Source: Oxyruncus cristatus (lineage: Eukaryota > Chordata > Aves > Passeriformes > Cotingidae). From it: DNA of 64,000 nt. Numbering within the stretch: the stretch's first letter is position 1; the number at the start of each line of letters is the position of its first letter. This document shows positions 1 through 22,100 of this stretch, piece after piece. The stretch is taken from NCBI GenBank assembly GCA_013399855.1, contig VXAY01003830.1:1738734-1802733 (forward strand), read 5' to 3'. The translations under genes and the position numbers were made by a program. The notes under the pieces were generated by a model. That model was not told the DNA's origin. It saw only the letters and a list, made by a program, of their open reading frames with translations, and did not search any database.

Positions 1-11439
<11,439 letters not shown>

Positions 11440-11545
11440 GCCCTTCCTGAGACATCTGCCCTTAGTTAGTTCTGGGGATGAGATAATGGGCTAGATGGAC
11501 CCCTGGTCTGACCTTTGGCCATAATTTCTGATGTTCTGACCTTTG
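11440..11545 (+). mobile_element. Ancient CR1/L3-type LINE 3' end fragment
   Basis: The segment GGGCTAGATGGACCCCTGG, then TCTGACC, then GGCCATAATTTCTGATGTTC resembles the widely shared 3' end of old amniote CR1/L3-like elements, where I recall a core of the form GGCTAGATGGACCxTTGGTCTGACCCAGTATGGC...CTTATGTTC. Only about 100 bp is recognisable. It predates the younger avian CR1 copies elsewhere in the window. The family assignment is from memory. Confidence 0.6.
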
Positions 11546-14095
11546 ACCAAGTCAACAACTGAAGTAGAGGCCTATCCCTCACCATTTTGTGGTCCATCTC
11601 AGGCAATCTTTACTTTCCCAAATCCTTCTTTTCAGAGTCTGACTCACCTAGCACATTATATGTATAGCCTGCATACACAATGAATGAGTTTGGGGTAGAT
11701 CTTTCTCAGGGAAACAAGGTCTAATTTCCTTCACAGAATCTAACACACTGTTGAAGATGGGTGAAAATAGTCTGATCTTCTACAGGAACTACAGGTGCAA
11801 AGCAAGACTGATTAAAAAAGAGGAACACGTATCCATGATATTTCATTCCTGTATGCCCAGGAAATGTTTTCTATTGCCAAATATTTGATGAAGTCTCTTG
11901 CACCTATGCACAAGTTATAGCGATAGAATCTTTAGAGCTCTAATTATATGACTAGTCCTGCTGAGTTACCTACTCCTGTCACCTGAAATTCTGTCAGTAG
12001 AGATTGTGGGATCCACAGACAAAGGCAAGTAGAAGTGGGTGCAGTGAATAGGAACCTTTATAGTGCATATGGTAATACATATATTTAAAAGCCTGAATTG
12101 TGAGATCATGTAGACAGAGAGATGAGATGTGGACACTGTCACAAAATATCTGAAAAAAATTCAGTAGTCCGTAATTGTTTCTTGGATATACCCAGTGATG
12201 GGCACAATTAAAAAAAAAGAGTTCTCGGACTTGCACATTGTCAGAACTGAGTCACTGGCATTTTCTGCCGAGTTGGAGCAGGTGTGAATAGCTAATGCAT
12301 GCTTCAAGGCAGAGGAGCTGCGGGGCTGTATCCTTATCTCTGGCAATTCCAAACATTCAGGATGAGCAAACTATTAAAGACTACAGCATGAGAATCAACT
12401 CTGTGCTACCATCTATTCAAATGTAAATACTCTTATGCTAGACTGAACTGACTGTGAATTTGAAACCTGTTATCCATTTACTGTTTACTCTTTCCCTCCC
12501 CTCTTACAGATTGTATTTACTTCCTTTGCTGTTTCTGTTTGTTTGCTGTTTTTTTGTTTTGTTTTGTTTGGTTGTTTTTTTAATGATGAAGCATTGTTTG
12601 CTGGAAAAGGTCGCTGCTGATCTTCCTTTAAGCATTCCAGGTTCACAAGTTCCTTGAAGCACTTTGAAGCTTATGGGTTTTCTAATGAGGGCTTGCAGTT
12701 GTCGTGCATGCAATAATGGTGTGATCTACAGGACAGTGTCGAGTGCTGCCCAAAAACTGCCTGCAGCAAGTGATGTCTTTAAGCAGAATCACTGTCCCTT
12801 CCTTTGGTGTCTGTTGTAAATGTAAGCTGATTATATCTTTCTCACCTTTGACCCCTCTTTTGAATGCAAATAGATGTTATCAGGTGTGTTAAGCAGGTAT
12901 TAATGCTTATGGGAAGGTTTTGTATTTTATGTTTTGCTTGGCAATTTCTTACAAAGAGTGCAGATCACTTTTTTTAATATTTTTTTTTCACAGAGAACCT
13001 TGACTTCTACAGTGCCAAGTAGGAGTGTCTCAAAGGTTAGATAATTTTCAACTTAAGTGCTGTAGGCATGAAAATATTTTGCGGAGGGGGATATCACATT
13101 TCAGTTGTCTTGGAAGATTTACCTAGGCACTCAAAGTAATTGTCAGTAAATTAATTAACATTACTATACTTAAAGAAACAAACCTTTAATGAATAGTCTG
13201 ATTTTCAGCTGCCAGATCTCTTCTACAGACAACAGTTAATTAGTACGGTCACAAAGTAGGGATGGGATGAGGAAATTGCTGGCTTCTGCCTCAAGAGGAG
13301 AGTCTGAAGGTCCAGGGCAGGGGTGGAAAAAGGAGGCAGTGGGAAAGGGAGACCTTAGACATGGAGATGAGGGGAGAGATGGTGGGAGAAGAGGTTTTCA
13401 AGAAAATATGTTGCTCTGTCTGAAAGAGCAGCTTCTAAAATCAAAACCTTAACCCAGATACGTATCTCTTATAGATAAAGTAAGACCTTTTTTCTGTTCA
13501 ATGCAGTGTATCAGCAATAATTCAGAGTAGAGTGAAAATGAATGGCTTGCTTCTAAATATTAAGAAATATAAAAAAATTAACTAAAATTTTAAAATGTCA
13601 CCTTTTAAATATTAGAAAAAGGCACTATCTTTGATTCTTATAAGCCAAATTTCAGTACAATGAGAATTGTCACTGCACAGCTATAAACTCATGAAAATAA
13701 ATTTTATAATATATATCCCAAAAGGACTATACCCATTCCGGGGCAAACAAGATGCTTCAATAAAAAGCGTCTTAGAGTTTGAGCTGAAATTTACTGCAAA
13801 TAGTAATTTAGTTTGACAGTGCAAGGCTGTTGCAAGATAAAAAGAAAAAGAGTGAGCCAGGTGGGAAGTGCTTAGCGCAAAGGAAGGTCCAAGGGAGAAG
13901 TAAAGTGATATAACTGGTTTTCAATCTAGTTTTAATTAAAAAAAAAAAAAGTGATAAATCTGTAACCTTTTCCGTGTCTCTATACAAACGTCTCAAAAGG
14001 GACTAAATGCAAGTAGGGTGATGTTCCTACTGAAATTCCTCCGATGCAGGTGATATCCACAGACAAAAAAATCCCACTCAGGAGAGACTAGAGGT

Positions 14096-14111
14096 CCGCT
14101 AGATGGCAGCA
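14096..14111 (+). promoter_or_regulatory. CTCF-like binding motif
   Basis: The bases CCGCTAGATGGCAGCA match the vertebrate CTCF core pattern CCASYAGRKGGCRSYR at 15 of 16 positions; the third base is G instead of A. It lies in intron 4, outside any repeat I recognise, next to a small CpG-bearing patch (CCGCT and AGCGAT). CTCF sites anchor chromatin loops. Occupancy cannot be judged from sequence alone. Confidence 0.5.
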
Positions 14112-14400
14112 GCGATGCCACTGTAATTTAGTATCTTCCACCTTTTGGGTTGTTTGGTTTTTCGGTTTTTATTCCAAAATAAAACCAAATTAGACAACAA
14201 CATATGTATTGTGTGTGAAAGAAAGACGTGCACATGTTCATTTGTCCCCCCTTCTTTGGCAGAAGCAGAAATTAGGCAACACAGAAGCAGAAACTAAGCA
14301 ACATCTTCCACACCCAGCCTGGTTTGGAAGGCTTCAGGATGTGCTTGGTCAAAACAAATGGTAAAAAAAAATGTTGTTTCAGGCACCAGACATACTTCTG

Positions 14401-14470
14401 CGTTTTTTGTTTGTTTGGTTGGGGGTTTTTTTGTGTGTGTTTTTTTTTGTTTGTTTGTTTGTTTGTTTTT
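14401..14470. repeat. GTTT-rich low-complexity tract
   Basis: Repeated TTTG/GTTT units, including five consecutive GTTT units near 14449-14468. The frames open through it on both strands are compositional artefacts. Confidence 0.9.
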
Positions 14471-17125
14471 TAAACGGATGGCTAATCAGGCTAAGCGTCA
14501 GTTTAAAATGTGAATATCTAGGGGTTTGGCTGATGGTAGATATGCCCTGCTTCTTTTTTTTAGCTATACCGAAGAGGAAATTGGTAAGCAATCAACTGCG
14601 GAGAAATTTTACTTAAGATTTTTAGGACTTCATGTTGAATATTGTTTGAAAGTACAATAATCCTTGTTCCTAGAAGAGTGCAACAGAGAGGGAAGGCAGC
14701 ATTTTCTACAGGGGTCCTGTGGAGAAAAGAAGGAAAGGTTAGAGGCAGAAGGACCCCTGATGCAAAGGAAAGAGGGCTTCCACTTGAATCTGTAGTTATT
14801 TATATGGCTATGCTTCGTTATAGTGAGCTCACCTATTAAATCTCTTAACAACATGTATCAACCAGGAAAGAATGCAATAGCAGCAGTAAATGGCTTCTTA
14901 TGGTATGACATTGTATTGCTTTATCCTTTTAACTGAGTGTAAAGCCTAATACTCACTAAAATATGCTTTTACCACTTATCTAAAATTATCAAGCCTTTAC
15001 AGACTCCTGAAGCAATTCTTAATTTAAAGTATGATTGATTTCTCAGGTTTTTTTTCTCAGGTCTTTGGTATTCAAGGTTTCCCTGTGTTCCCCCATCCTG
15101 TCCAGACAATAAGCATACTTCATTTGTTCCAGATAGTTAGTTCAATGGGAAAACTAATAATTCCAGTCAGCGAAGCTGGCAGAGTAATTATGTCTTGATA
15201 CATATAATGTGAGGAAACTCGAGAGCATCTGAAGAAGCTGAGCTGCTGCAGTTAATCTACCGTGTGTAGTGACTTGTTGGAGAACTGAAAGTGAAATGAA
15301 AACTTTGCACTAGGACCTCAGTGAGAGAATTTTTGTTTTTGCCAAAATATTGACCCTGCTGGCAGTGTAAAGAATGAACGAAGAAATTAGATTGCCTTTT
15401 TGCACACCTCTGACTTGGGAGGAATGCTGATCTGATTTTTGTGTAGAAAACTGAATGATGATCATGACCTGTCAATGGGTCGCAATTGGCAAACAAGATA
15501 AATCAGAGAAGAAATTAATGTTTTCATTGCATTTATGCCAAGACTGATTCTGTGACAGGGAATCAGTTTAAAGCGTGTATTACTCCAAAACATCATTGAA
15601 ATAAACCTGGGATGGTGTGGTGTCTATACATACGTGCACTTCTCTGTGTGCACATTTTATATGAGCTTGTCCTTTTCACCCAGTTCTTCAGATGGGTTTG
15701 CATAAGATGGAGAAGAGAGTGAGGCCCAGAGAGTGAGTCCCTAAGTTGTACTTAGAGCATTCAGTGTCTCCTGGCTGCCAACACAGATGAGTCATAACCA
15801 GATTTCATATGAGCAGCTCAGAGCTTTAAACAGAAAATCATTGTTTGTGCCAATGAGATATTTTTATCCTGAAAGGTCTGTTAACTAAACCAGTATTGAT
15901 AACTTTGAACGAGTAGGGATATTTTGTAACTGGATGTGTTGAGAGGGGAATATTTTCACTGTTTTCGTCTTTCAGCAGTGGTAGCTGTTTTACAAGGTGG
16001 GTAGCAGTTCTGTATACCAAAAATGTCTTATGGGGAAGAAAAACGTACAAAAATTGTTAGCAGTTCTAAAGTAGAATACATATATTTAATTGTTTAACTA
16101 TACTTATATCTTAAGAGGTAAGAACAACTTGCTCCAATGTTGACGCTTTATACTATTTTATTTGGGTTTAGACTTTCTTTATATCAAAAATACACTTTTT
16201 CTTTACTTTTACACAATGATACTTAGTGCGTTCTTATATTCATTGACTCCTGTGTGCACCAGTGATCCAGCAGACTGATATGTAGTTGTGCAGCATCTTG
16301 AATGCAAAACATCTGTCACTTCATAAACAGAGCATGCAGACTTCTTATACACAGTGTTATTTTTGGAATGTATATTATTTGGGAATTAAATATGTATTTC
16401 ATAATATAAGGAAGGGTGCATGTTCTATAGATATTATGTTTGTATAAATGCTTTCCCCATGATATCTTGGAGGACTTCATTTTGCCTATTTGCTTTTTTT
16501 TGCCATTTTTTTTTTTTTCAATTTCAAAACATGTACATTGATTTTAAAAGCTTCATAGAAAGATTGCCTGGTCCTACTCAAAATCCATTAGCCATTCTAT
16601 TTCTTCATGACAAAGAACATTTTTCAAATGGATGGAATACATGGCAACCAGAAAGGTGGACCTGTTGAAGCAGGAGAGTAAGAGGTCCAACTAAGTACTT
16701 AAAGTTCAGGTTGCCTGCTCCATGCCTTGTTATGCAGTACGGTCATACTTTTTGATATTTACCAACTTATAGGTCTGGCAGGTTTTAATATCTGAAATCC
16801 GAGAAGGGGTATGAATGGAATCTCTTGGTACTTCTTCACACATTAATTTTGATTGTAGAACTGCATTTAGAGTATTCTCATAGAAAGGCTGGCTAGAGAA
16901 TGCTTGATTTTTCAGTAAAATCGTGGAGGTTAGGTATGTTCTGAATGGTGGTGCCAGCACATTTGGCAAGGTTGCATGCACTTGTGGAAAGTGAGGAAAC
17001 TGGATGTTATGTGAATGTGGAGAGGTACTGGTTATTGGCTCTTTGAGCAAGAGAATCAAAACCTTGATGAAAGGAAAACAATGATGAGTTTTATGAACCA
17101 AAGCCATGAGCAGAATGAGGACAAG

Positions 17126-17732
17126 GGTTGGAAAGAACCTCTGAGATCATCAAGTCCAACCCTTGATCCAACACCACCACGCTTACTAGACTATGGCACT
17201 AAGTGCCACGTCCAGCCTCATCTTGAAAACCTCCAGGGACGGAGAATCTACCACCTCCCTGGGCAGCCCATTCCAATGGCTGATTACTCTCTCTGTAAAG
17301 AATTTCTTCCTAATATCCAGCCTAAACCTCCCCTGGCAGAGCTTAAGACAATGCTCTCTTGTCCTATGGCTCACTGACTAGGAGAAGAGACCAACCCCCA
17401 CCTGGCTACGACCTCCTTTCAGGGAGTTGTAGAGAGTGATGAGGTCTCCCCTGAGCCTCCTCTTCTCCAGGCTAAACAACCCCAGCTCCTTCAGCCTCTC
17501 CTCATGCGGTTCAAGTCCCTTCACCAGCCTGGTTGCTCTTCTCTGCACCTGCTCCAGCACCTCAATATCCTTCCTGAACTGAGGGGCCCAGAACTGGACA
17601 CAGTATTCCAGGTGTGGCCTCACCAAGGCTGAGTACAGGGGCAGAATCACTTCTCTGTTCCTGCTGGCCACACTGTTCCTGATCCAGGCCAGGATGCCAT
17701 TGGCCTTCTTGGCCACCTGGGCACACTGGTGC
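17126..17732 (-). mobile_element. CR1 LINE, 5'-truncated 3' fragment (minus strand)
   Basis: Read on the minus strand this encodes the C-terminal part of the CR1 ORF2 polyprotein (reverse transcriptase thumb and downstream region): [17 protein letters not shown], then [19 protein letters not shown], then [20 protein letters not shown], and after an in-frame TAG (17378-17380) [20 protein letters not shown]. It ends in the CR1 3' UTR (GGACTTGATGATCTCAGAGG and TTCCAACC). The terminal ATTCTATG repeats are missing. Relative to the copy at 44.2 kb it has a two-codon deletion ([10 protein letters not shown] against [12 protein letters not shown]) and the stop, so it is dead. The 5' break lies beside a perfect inverted repeat at 17733-17760. 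Confidence 0.95.
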
Positions 17733-17760
17733 ACATAAATATCAGGACAGATATTTATGT
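17733..17760. repeat. Perfect 11-bp inverted repeat (stem-loop potential)
   Basis: ACATAAATATC at 17733-17743 and GATATTTATGT at 17750-17760 are exact reverse complements separated by six bases (AGGACA). The structure sits exactly at the 5' truncation point of the adjacent CR1 copy. It is AT-rich and could extrude a weak cruciform. No function is implied by the sequence. Confidence 0.85.
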
Positions 17761-17825
17761 ATTTTGAGACTTTCCTGGCTCAGGTTTTGGTGTTGACCTA
17801 TCAGGCCTTCTTGTCACCTTCTTCC

Positions 17826-17996
17826 TTCCGCCTTGAGTGATTTTACAGCACCAAGCCTGTCTGAGTTCAAGAAGCATTTTGACAACACTCAGGCACGTGG
17901 TGTGATTCTTGGCACTGTCCTGTGCAGGGCCAGGAGTTGGACTTTGATGATCATTCTGAGTCCCTTCCAACTCAAAATATTCTGTGCTTATGTGAT
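17826..17996 (+). mobile_element. CR1 LINE 3' terminal fragment (plus strand)
   Basis: This is a short 3' end. It carries the last ORF2 codons ([13 protein letters not shown]) followed by the typical CR1 3' UTR: GGTGTGATTCTTGGCACTGT, then CAGGGCCAGGAGTTGGACTT, then GTCCCTTCCAACTC and ATATTCTGTGCTTATGTGAT as a decayed tail. It belongs to a different subfamily from the neighbour at 17.1 kb and lies in the opposite orientation only about 90 bp away. Confidence 0.85.
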
Positions 17997-18719
17997 CTTT
18001 AATATTCTGGCAAGCTTGGACGCTGCAGGCATTTGTTCTCTCCTAGCAACATAACTGCATGTGATTTCTACAAGTAGTTGACGTATAATTCCTCACAGTC
18101 AGTATCTGCTGTTGTGCCCATTTCTTCTATCTTTAGCTAGAGGAGCACAGTATGAGAGATTCTTTTTAGTGCTACCGTGCCTTTATTTATACAATGCTCA
18201 TGAGGACAGAACAAGTAAAAACCTCCTTAGGTGACAGAGACGCTCTTTACCATAATGTTAAAGTACTGAAAAAAGATTGAAGCTTATATAAACAAACTTT
18301 TCTGTTCATGTTGTCTGAGTCATTAAGGAGAATTTTCATATAAAATCAGGTTGTTTATGGTTTTTAATTCTTCGTGTTATTTTGTCTTAAGCTTTCTGTG
18401 TTGCATGGCTTCTTGAGTCCCAAGAAGTGATTGTGTAATTTCACTTCTTTTTTTCTCCTAGGACAAGAGAGGAATACAGTAAGGCATTGATGCTTGACTA
18501 CTGTGTTGTATTTTCTACTGGATTTCACAGTTCAGAAGTTCTTTCCTGAAATGTTTTGATGATGTAAGGCATTCTGCTGGAGTGAGAAGGGAGAGCGGAA
18601 GATGGGAGTGAGTGAGTGGAGTGTGATTTAGGAGAGTCTTGGTGGGGGCACTGAACAGGAGAGTAGCATTTCTTAAACCACAACACCCCAGTGCATCAAG
18701 ATGGAAAAGGAATGCATAA

Positions 18720-19115
18720 TCACAGAATCATAGAATGATAGAATATGCTGAGTTGGAAAAGACCCATAAGGATCATGGAGTCCAACTCCTGGTTCTATGC
18801 AGGACACTCCAAGAGTCACACCCTGAGCCTGAGAGCATTGTCCAAATGCTTCTTGAATTCAGACAGACTTGGTTCTGTGACCACTTCCCTGGGCAGCCTG
18901 TTCCAGCACCCAACTACTCTCTGGGTGAAGAACCTTTTTGTAATACCCAACCTAAACCGCCCCTGACACAACTTCAGGCCATTCCCTTGGGACCTGTCAC
19001 TGGTCACCACAGAGAACCTCACAAGGAAGTTGTAACTTCCATGAGGTCCCCCCTCCGTCTCCTCTTCTCCAGGCTGAACAGAACAAGTGACCTCACCTGC
19101 TCCTCATACTGCATA
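18720..19115 (-). mobile_element. CR1 LINE 3' fragment with preserved tail (minus strand)
   Basis: Read on the minus strand it encodes [20 protein letters not shown], then [20 protein letters not shown] and [13 protein letters not shown], the end of CR1 ORF2. This is followed by the 3' UTR and a tail of decayed 8-mers (TATTCTATCATTCTATGATT) at its left edge. It is 5'-truncated. The sequence resembles the subfamily of the plus-strand piece at 17.8 kb (SLSEFKKH) rather than that of the 17.1-kb copy. Confidence 0.93.
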
Positions 19116-22100
19116 GGGAAAGATTTACACTCCAGGTTCAGCCCTTTTTTTTGCTCTTTCAGAATTGTCTGAGAGGGCATGAGTTCCTTGGGTGAAGAGG
19201 CCTAATGTGGCTTGAACGTTTTTGGCCTTCTCTTACAAGCTGCAAATGGTTCACTATAAGGAGCTATCACACTGTGTTCAGATACCACAGGGTATCCAGT
19301 GGTTTCACAAAATGATTTCTTCTCCTTGAATGGACACCTTATTTTTGTATTGAAGGAAGGAGTCTGGAACCTTTATAGTAGAGGGGTCTAAAAATGGGTT
19401 TAGAAATGTTATATTTTAAATGTTATATATTGCAGCTTCTACTAGTTTCACGCATTCTTCCTGAGTCTAATTTAAAGCTGCTTTGGATGGAGGAATATTT
19501 ACATATACATTTTACTTTTCACCTTTACACAAAGTGCATAACTGGCATAGTGAGAAGAACTATGATAAGTTTTTTTCCCTTTGATCTTTTAACTCCTCTT
19601 GCTATGGTCAGGACCGTCTCTTTGAGTATGCTAACAGCTCTTCAATTTAGCAAATAATTTGCTTATACTGATAAAATTTTCTACAGGTGACTGAGTATAG
19701 CAGAAGAATGAGTTATTTCCCATGAGAAAGAAACACAGTGCTGTGCAGTATTCAGACAGATTTACTTATAATCTTGTGAGCATGCAGGCCTTTGATTTTT
19801 CTTTTCAAGAAAATGCTTTGATATTTTCAATGGCATCTTAAACATAAGCCTGACATTTTGCCATTAAGAAATAATAGAAAAAGGGAATTAAAAATGGAAT
19901 AAAAAATCACTAGTGAATGAAAGTTTATACATATATATCAAACAGTCATCACCTCAATGCTCATAAAACCCAGAAACTTTCATTGCCATTGAGAGAGAAA
20001 ACATTTCCAGCTTATAGGGACACCTACAAAATATTCTCAAATATTAATCTGGAGACTAAGCTTTATGGCTGTACTGTCCATAACCAGAAGAGTGAAACCA
20101 TATTGGTACAAAATGCTTGTGGAAAAGGCTGCTCTTTATAACCCCAGGTGGTTTAATTGCACAGTGCTCTGAATGGCCGGCCGTACCTGGTAGAATAAAG
20201 CAGGTAGTGACTGCAGTATGGGTTGAAATATTTCAGATGAGTTTTCCAGGAAAGAAAATACCGATGATCTGTGAGTTCAGAGCAATTTTTCTATCATGTA
20301 CTTAACTGGTTGCTTTGGTTGGACCTAAAGAGGAGCTTGTGTGCCTGAAAACTTTCCTGAAAACTTTTCTATATTTTTTCAGTTAAATCAGGTGGTGTAA
20401 TGAAAATGCTATTTTTCCAAAAACTATTTTTTGGTATTTTACTTTTCCTGAAGTCCTGAAATGTTTTAATGTCTGGGCTGTTGTTGTGGGGTTTTTTGTT
20501 GGTTTTTATTTTTTTTTTTTTGTCTGTGTTAATCAAACTCAATAAACTGTTTTCTGCTTATAGCTTCTCTAATGATAATGACAAAGATAATCCACCAGTT
20601 TGGATCCTTTCTATCTGGCACACAGACTGTCCATTTGAATCTTCATGCATTTCCCAGAACGAGGGATATTTTAAAGAATTTTAAGTATTTAACTAAGCAC
20701 ATGCATTTGTTATGCAGAGAAAAATTACTTATTTTTCTCCTTTGTAGTAATTTGCTTATAAGAAATTAAGCATTCAGTGACTCTAAGGTGATCATATACC
20801 ATATATTTTATAATTAAATATTAGTGAAACACCTGTGATACACCTTCAAAATAAAACCCTTTTATTTTGTTTTCTCAAGGCAGAGTCCCAGCAGGGGGCT
20901 CCCAGGTAACAGAAATCTTCAGCAGTCTTAATGCACGCTTGGTGCCCACACTTGGATAATAGCATGTATTTTAAAACTTCATAGAGTTTGAGTTATCTTA
21001 CTGTAGATTTTGTTGGTGTTGCTGTTTTTTGTTTGTTTTTTTTTTTGGGTTTTTTTTTTTTTTTTAAGCCTTTTAGTTAAAGCAGGTTTTAGATGCTGAA
21101 GTCCTTTGGCTCATCTTGAAGTGTTTCAGTGGGAATTGCTTTTCCTTGGGTCCAAAGCTAGTTGGTGAAAAGTACAAATTTTTGCCTTTGATCTTTTAAA
21201 AATCTGGCTGATATTGGTCTTGTGCCAATTAAGGCTTAACTCCATCTAATATCCCAGAGAGAGCGAGCTTAGAATCCTTATGCACTTAAGTAATTTTCTG
21301 CAAATGGGTTAAATTTATAGCCTATATCAATAAGAGGCAGCATTAGTTGTGTTAAGAGCAGAATTATTAGTCTCATGTAAAGAAATAATTAAAAAAATGA
21401 AATATTGCTATTCCATTTTAGAATCCTGCCAAAAAAAAAAGTACTAATTTTATAGCTTTTTCATTTACTTCTTTCAGTCTCAACAATTGGAGACAGGTAA
21501 GCCAACAGCCAATTGTATTTGAAATTATGCCATCTGGGATCAATGGAATATTTCTCAGGAAGTAATCTGACAATCTTTTATTCTCTCCCCTCCCCCCATT
21601 TTTTGAAATGTCTGACTAGAGATTAGTCAAAAATATTTCTTCAGAAACATTTATTCAGGTATTTAAATATTTCTTGTAGAATATTCTAGGATCAATAAAA
21701 ACAGAAATTGAGATTATTTTTGTTAATTAAAGGTAAAAAAGGACTCCAAAGGTGTGTTCCACAGATGTTTTCTGAGAGAAGAAAGTAATGGGACATGGGT
21801 TAAGATATTATTTGAACTAAATCCTTACCATTAAAATCTGTGCAACTTTTTCTTTCTGTCCCTTGATCAGAAGACAGTAAAACTAATAAACCCAGCATTG
21901 AAGATAGATGGGTGATTCACCTGGATAACTGTTAGGCCTTTTAAAAACTGTTAAATATTATCTCTCGTTTTACTAAAAAATAGATAGCCTTAAGAGATAC
22001 GATCTTTTGTTTGTAAAAAGGCTTACCAGCAAATCCGAGAACAAATTTGAAACATCATACATGTGTTAATAAACCTCAAAATATCAAGATTTCCAGAACA

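Larger units (their letters stand above)
11546..17125. other. Intron 4 stretch with simple repeats and no genes
   Basis: Apart from the CTCF-like motif, it holds T/G-rich low-complexity DNA: TTTTG repeats near 12548-12581, a GTTT-repeat tract at about 14401-14470, and an A run near 13937-13949. A purine-rich stretch at 13266-13400 is open in one frame but has no recognisable domain. Confidence 0.6.
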
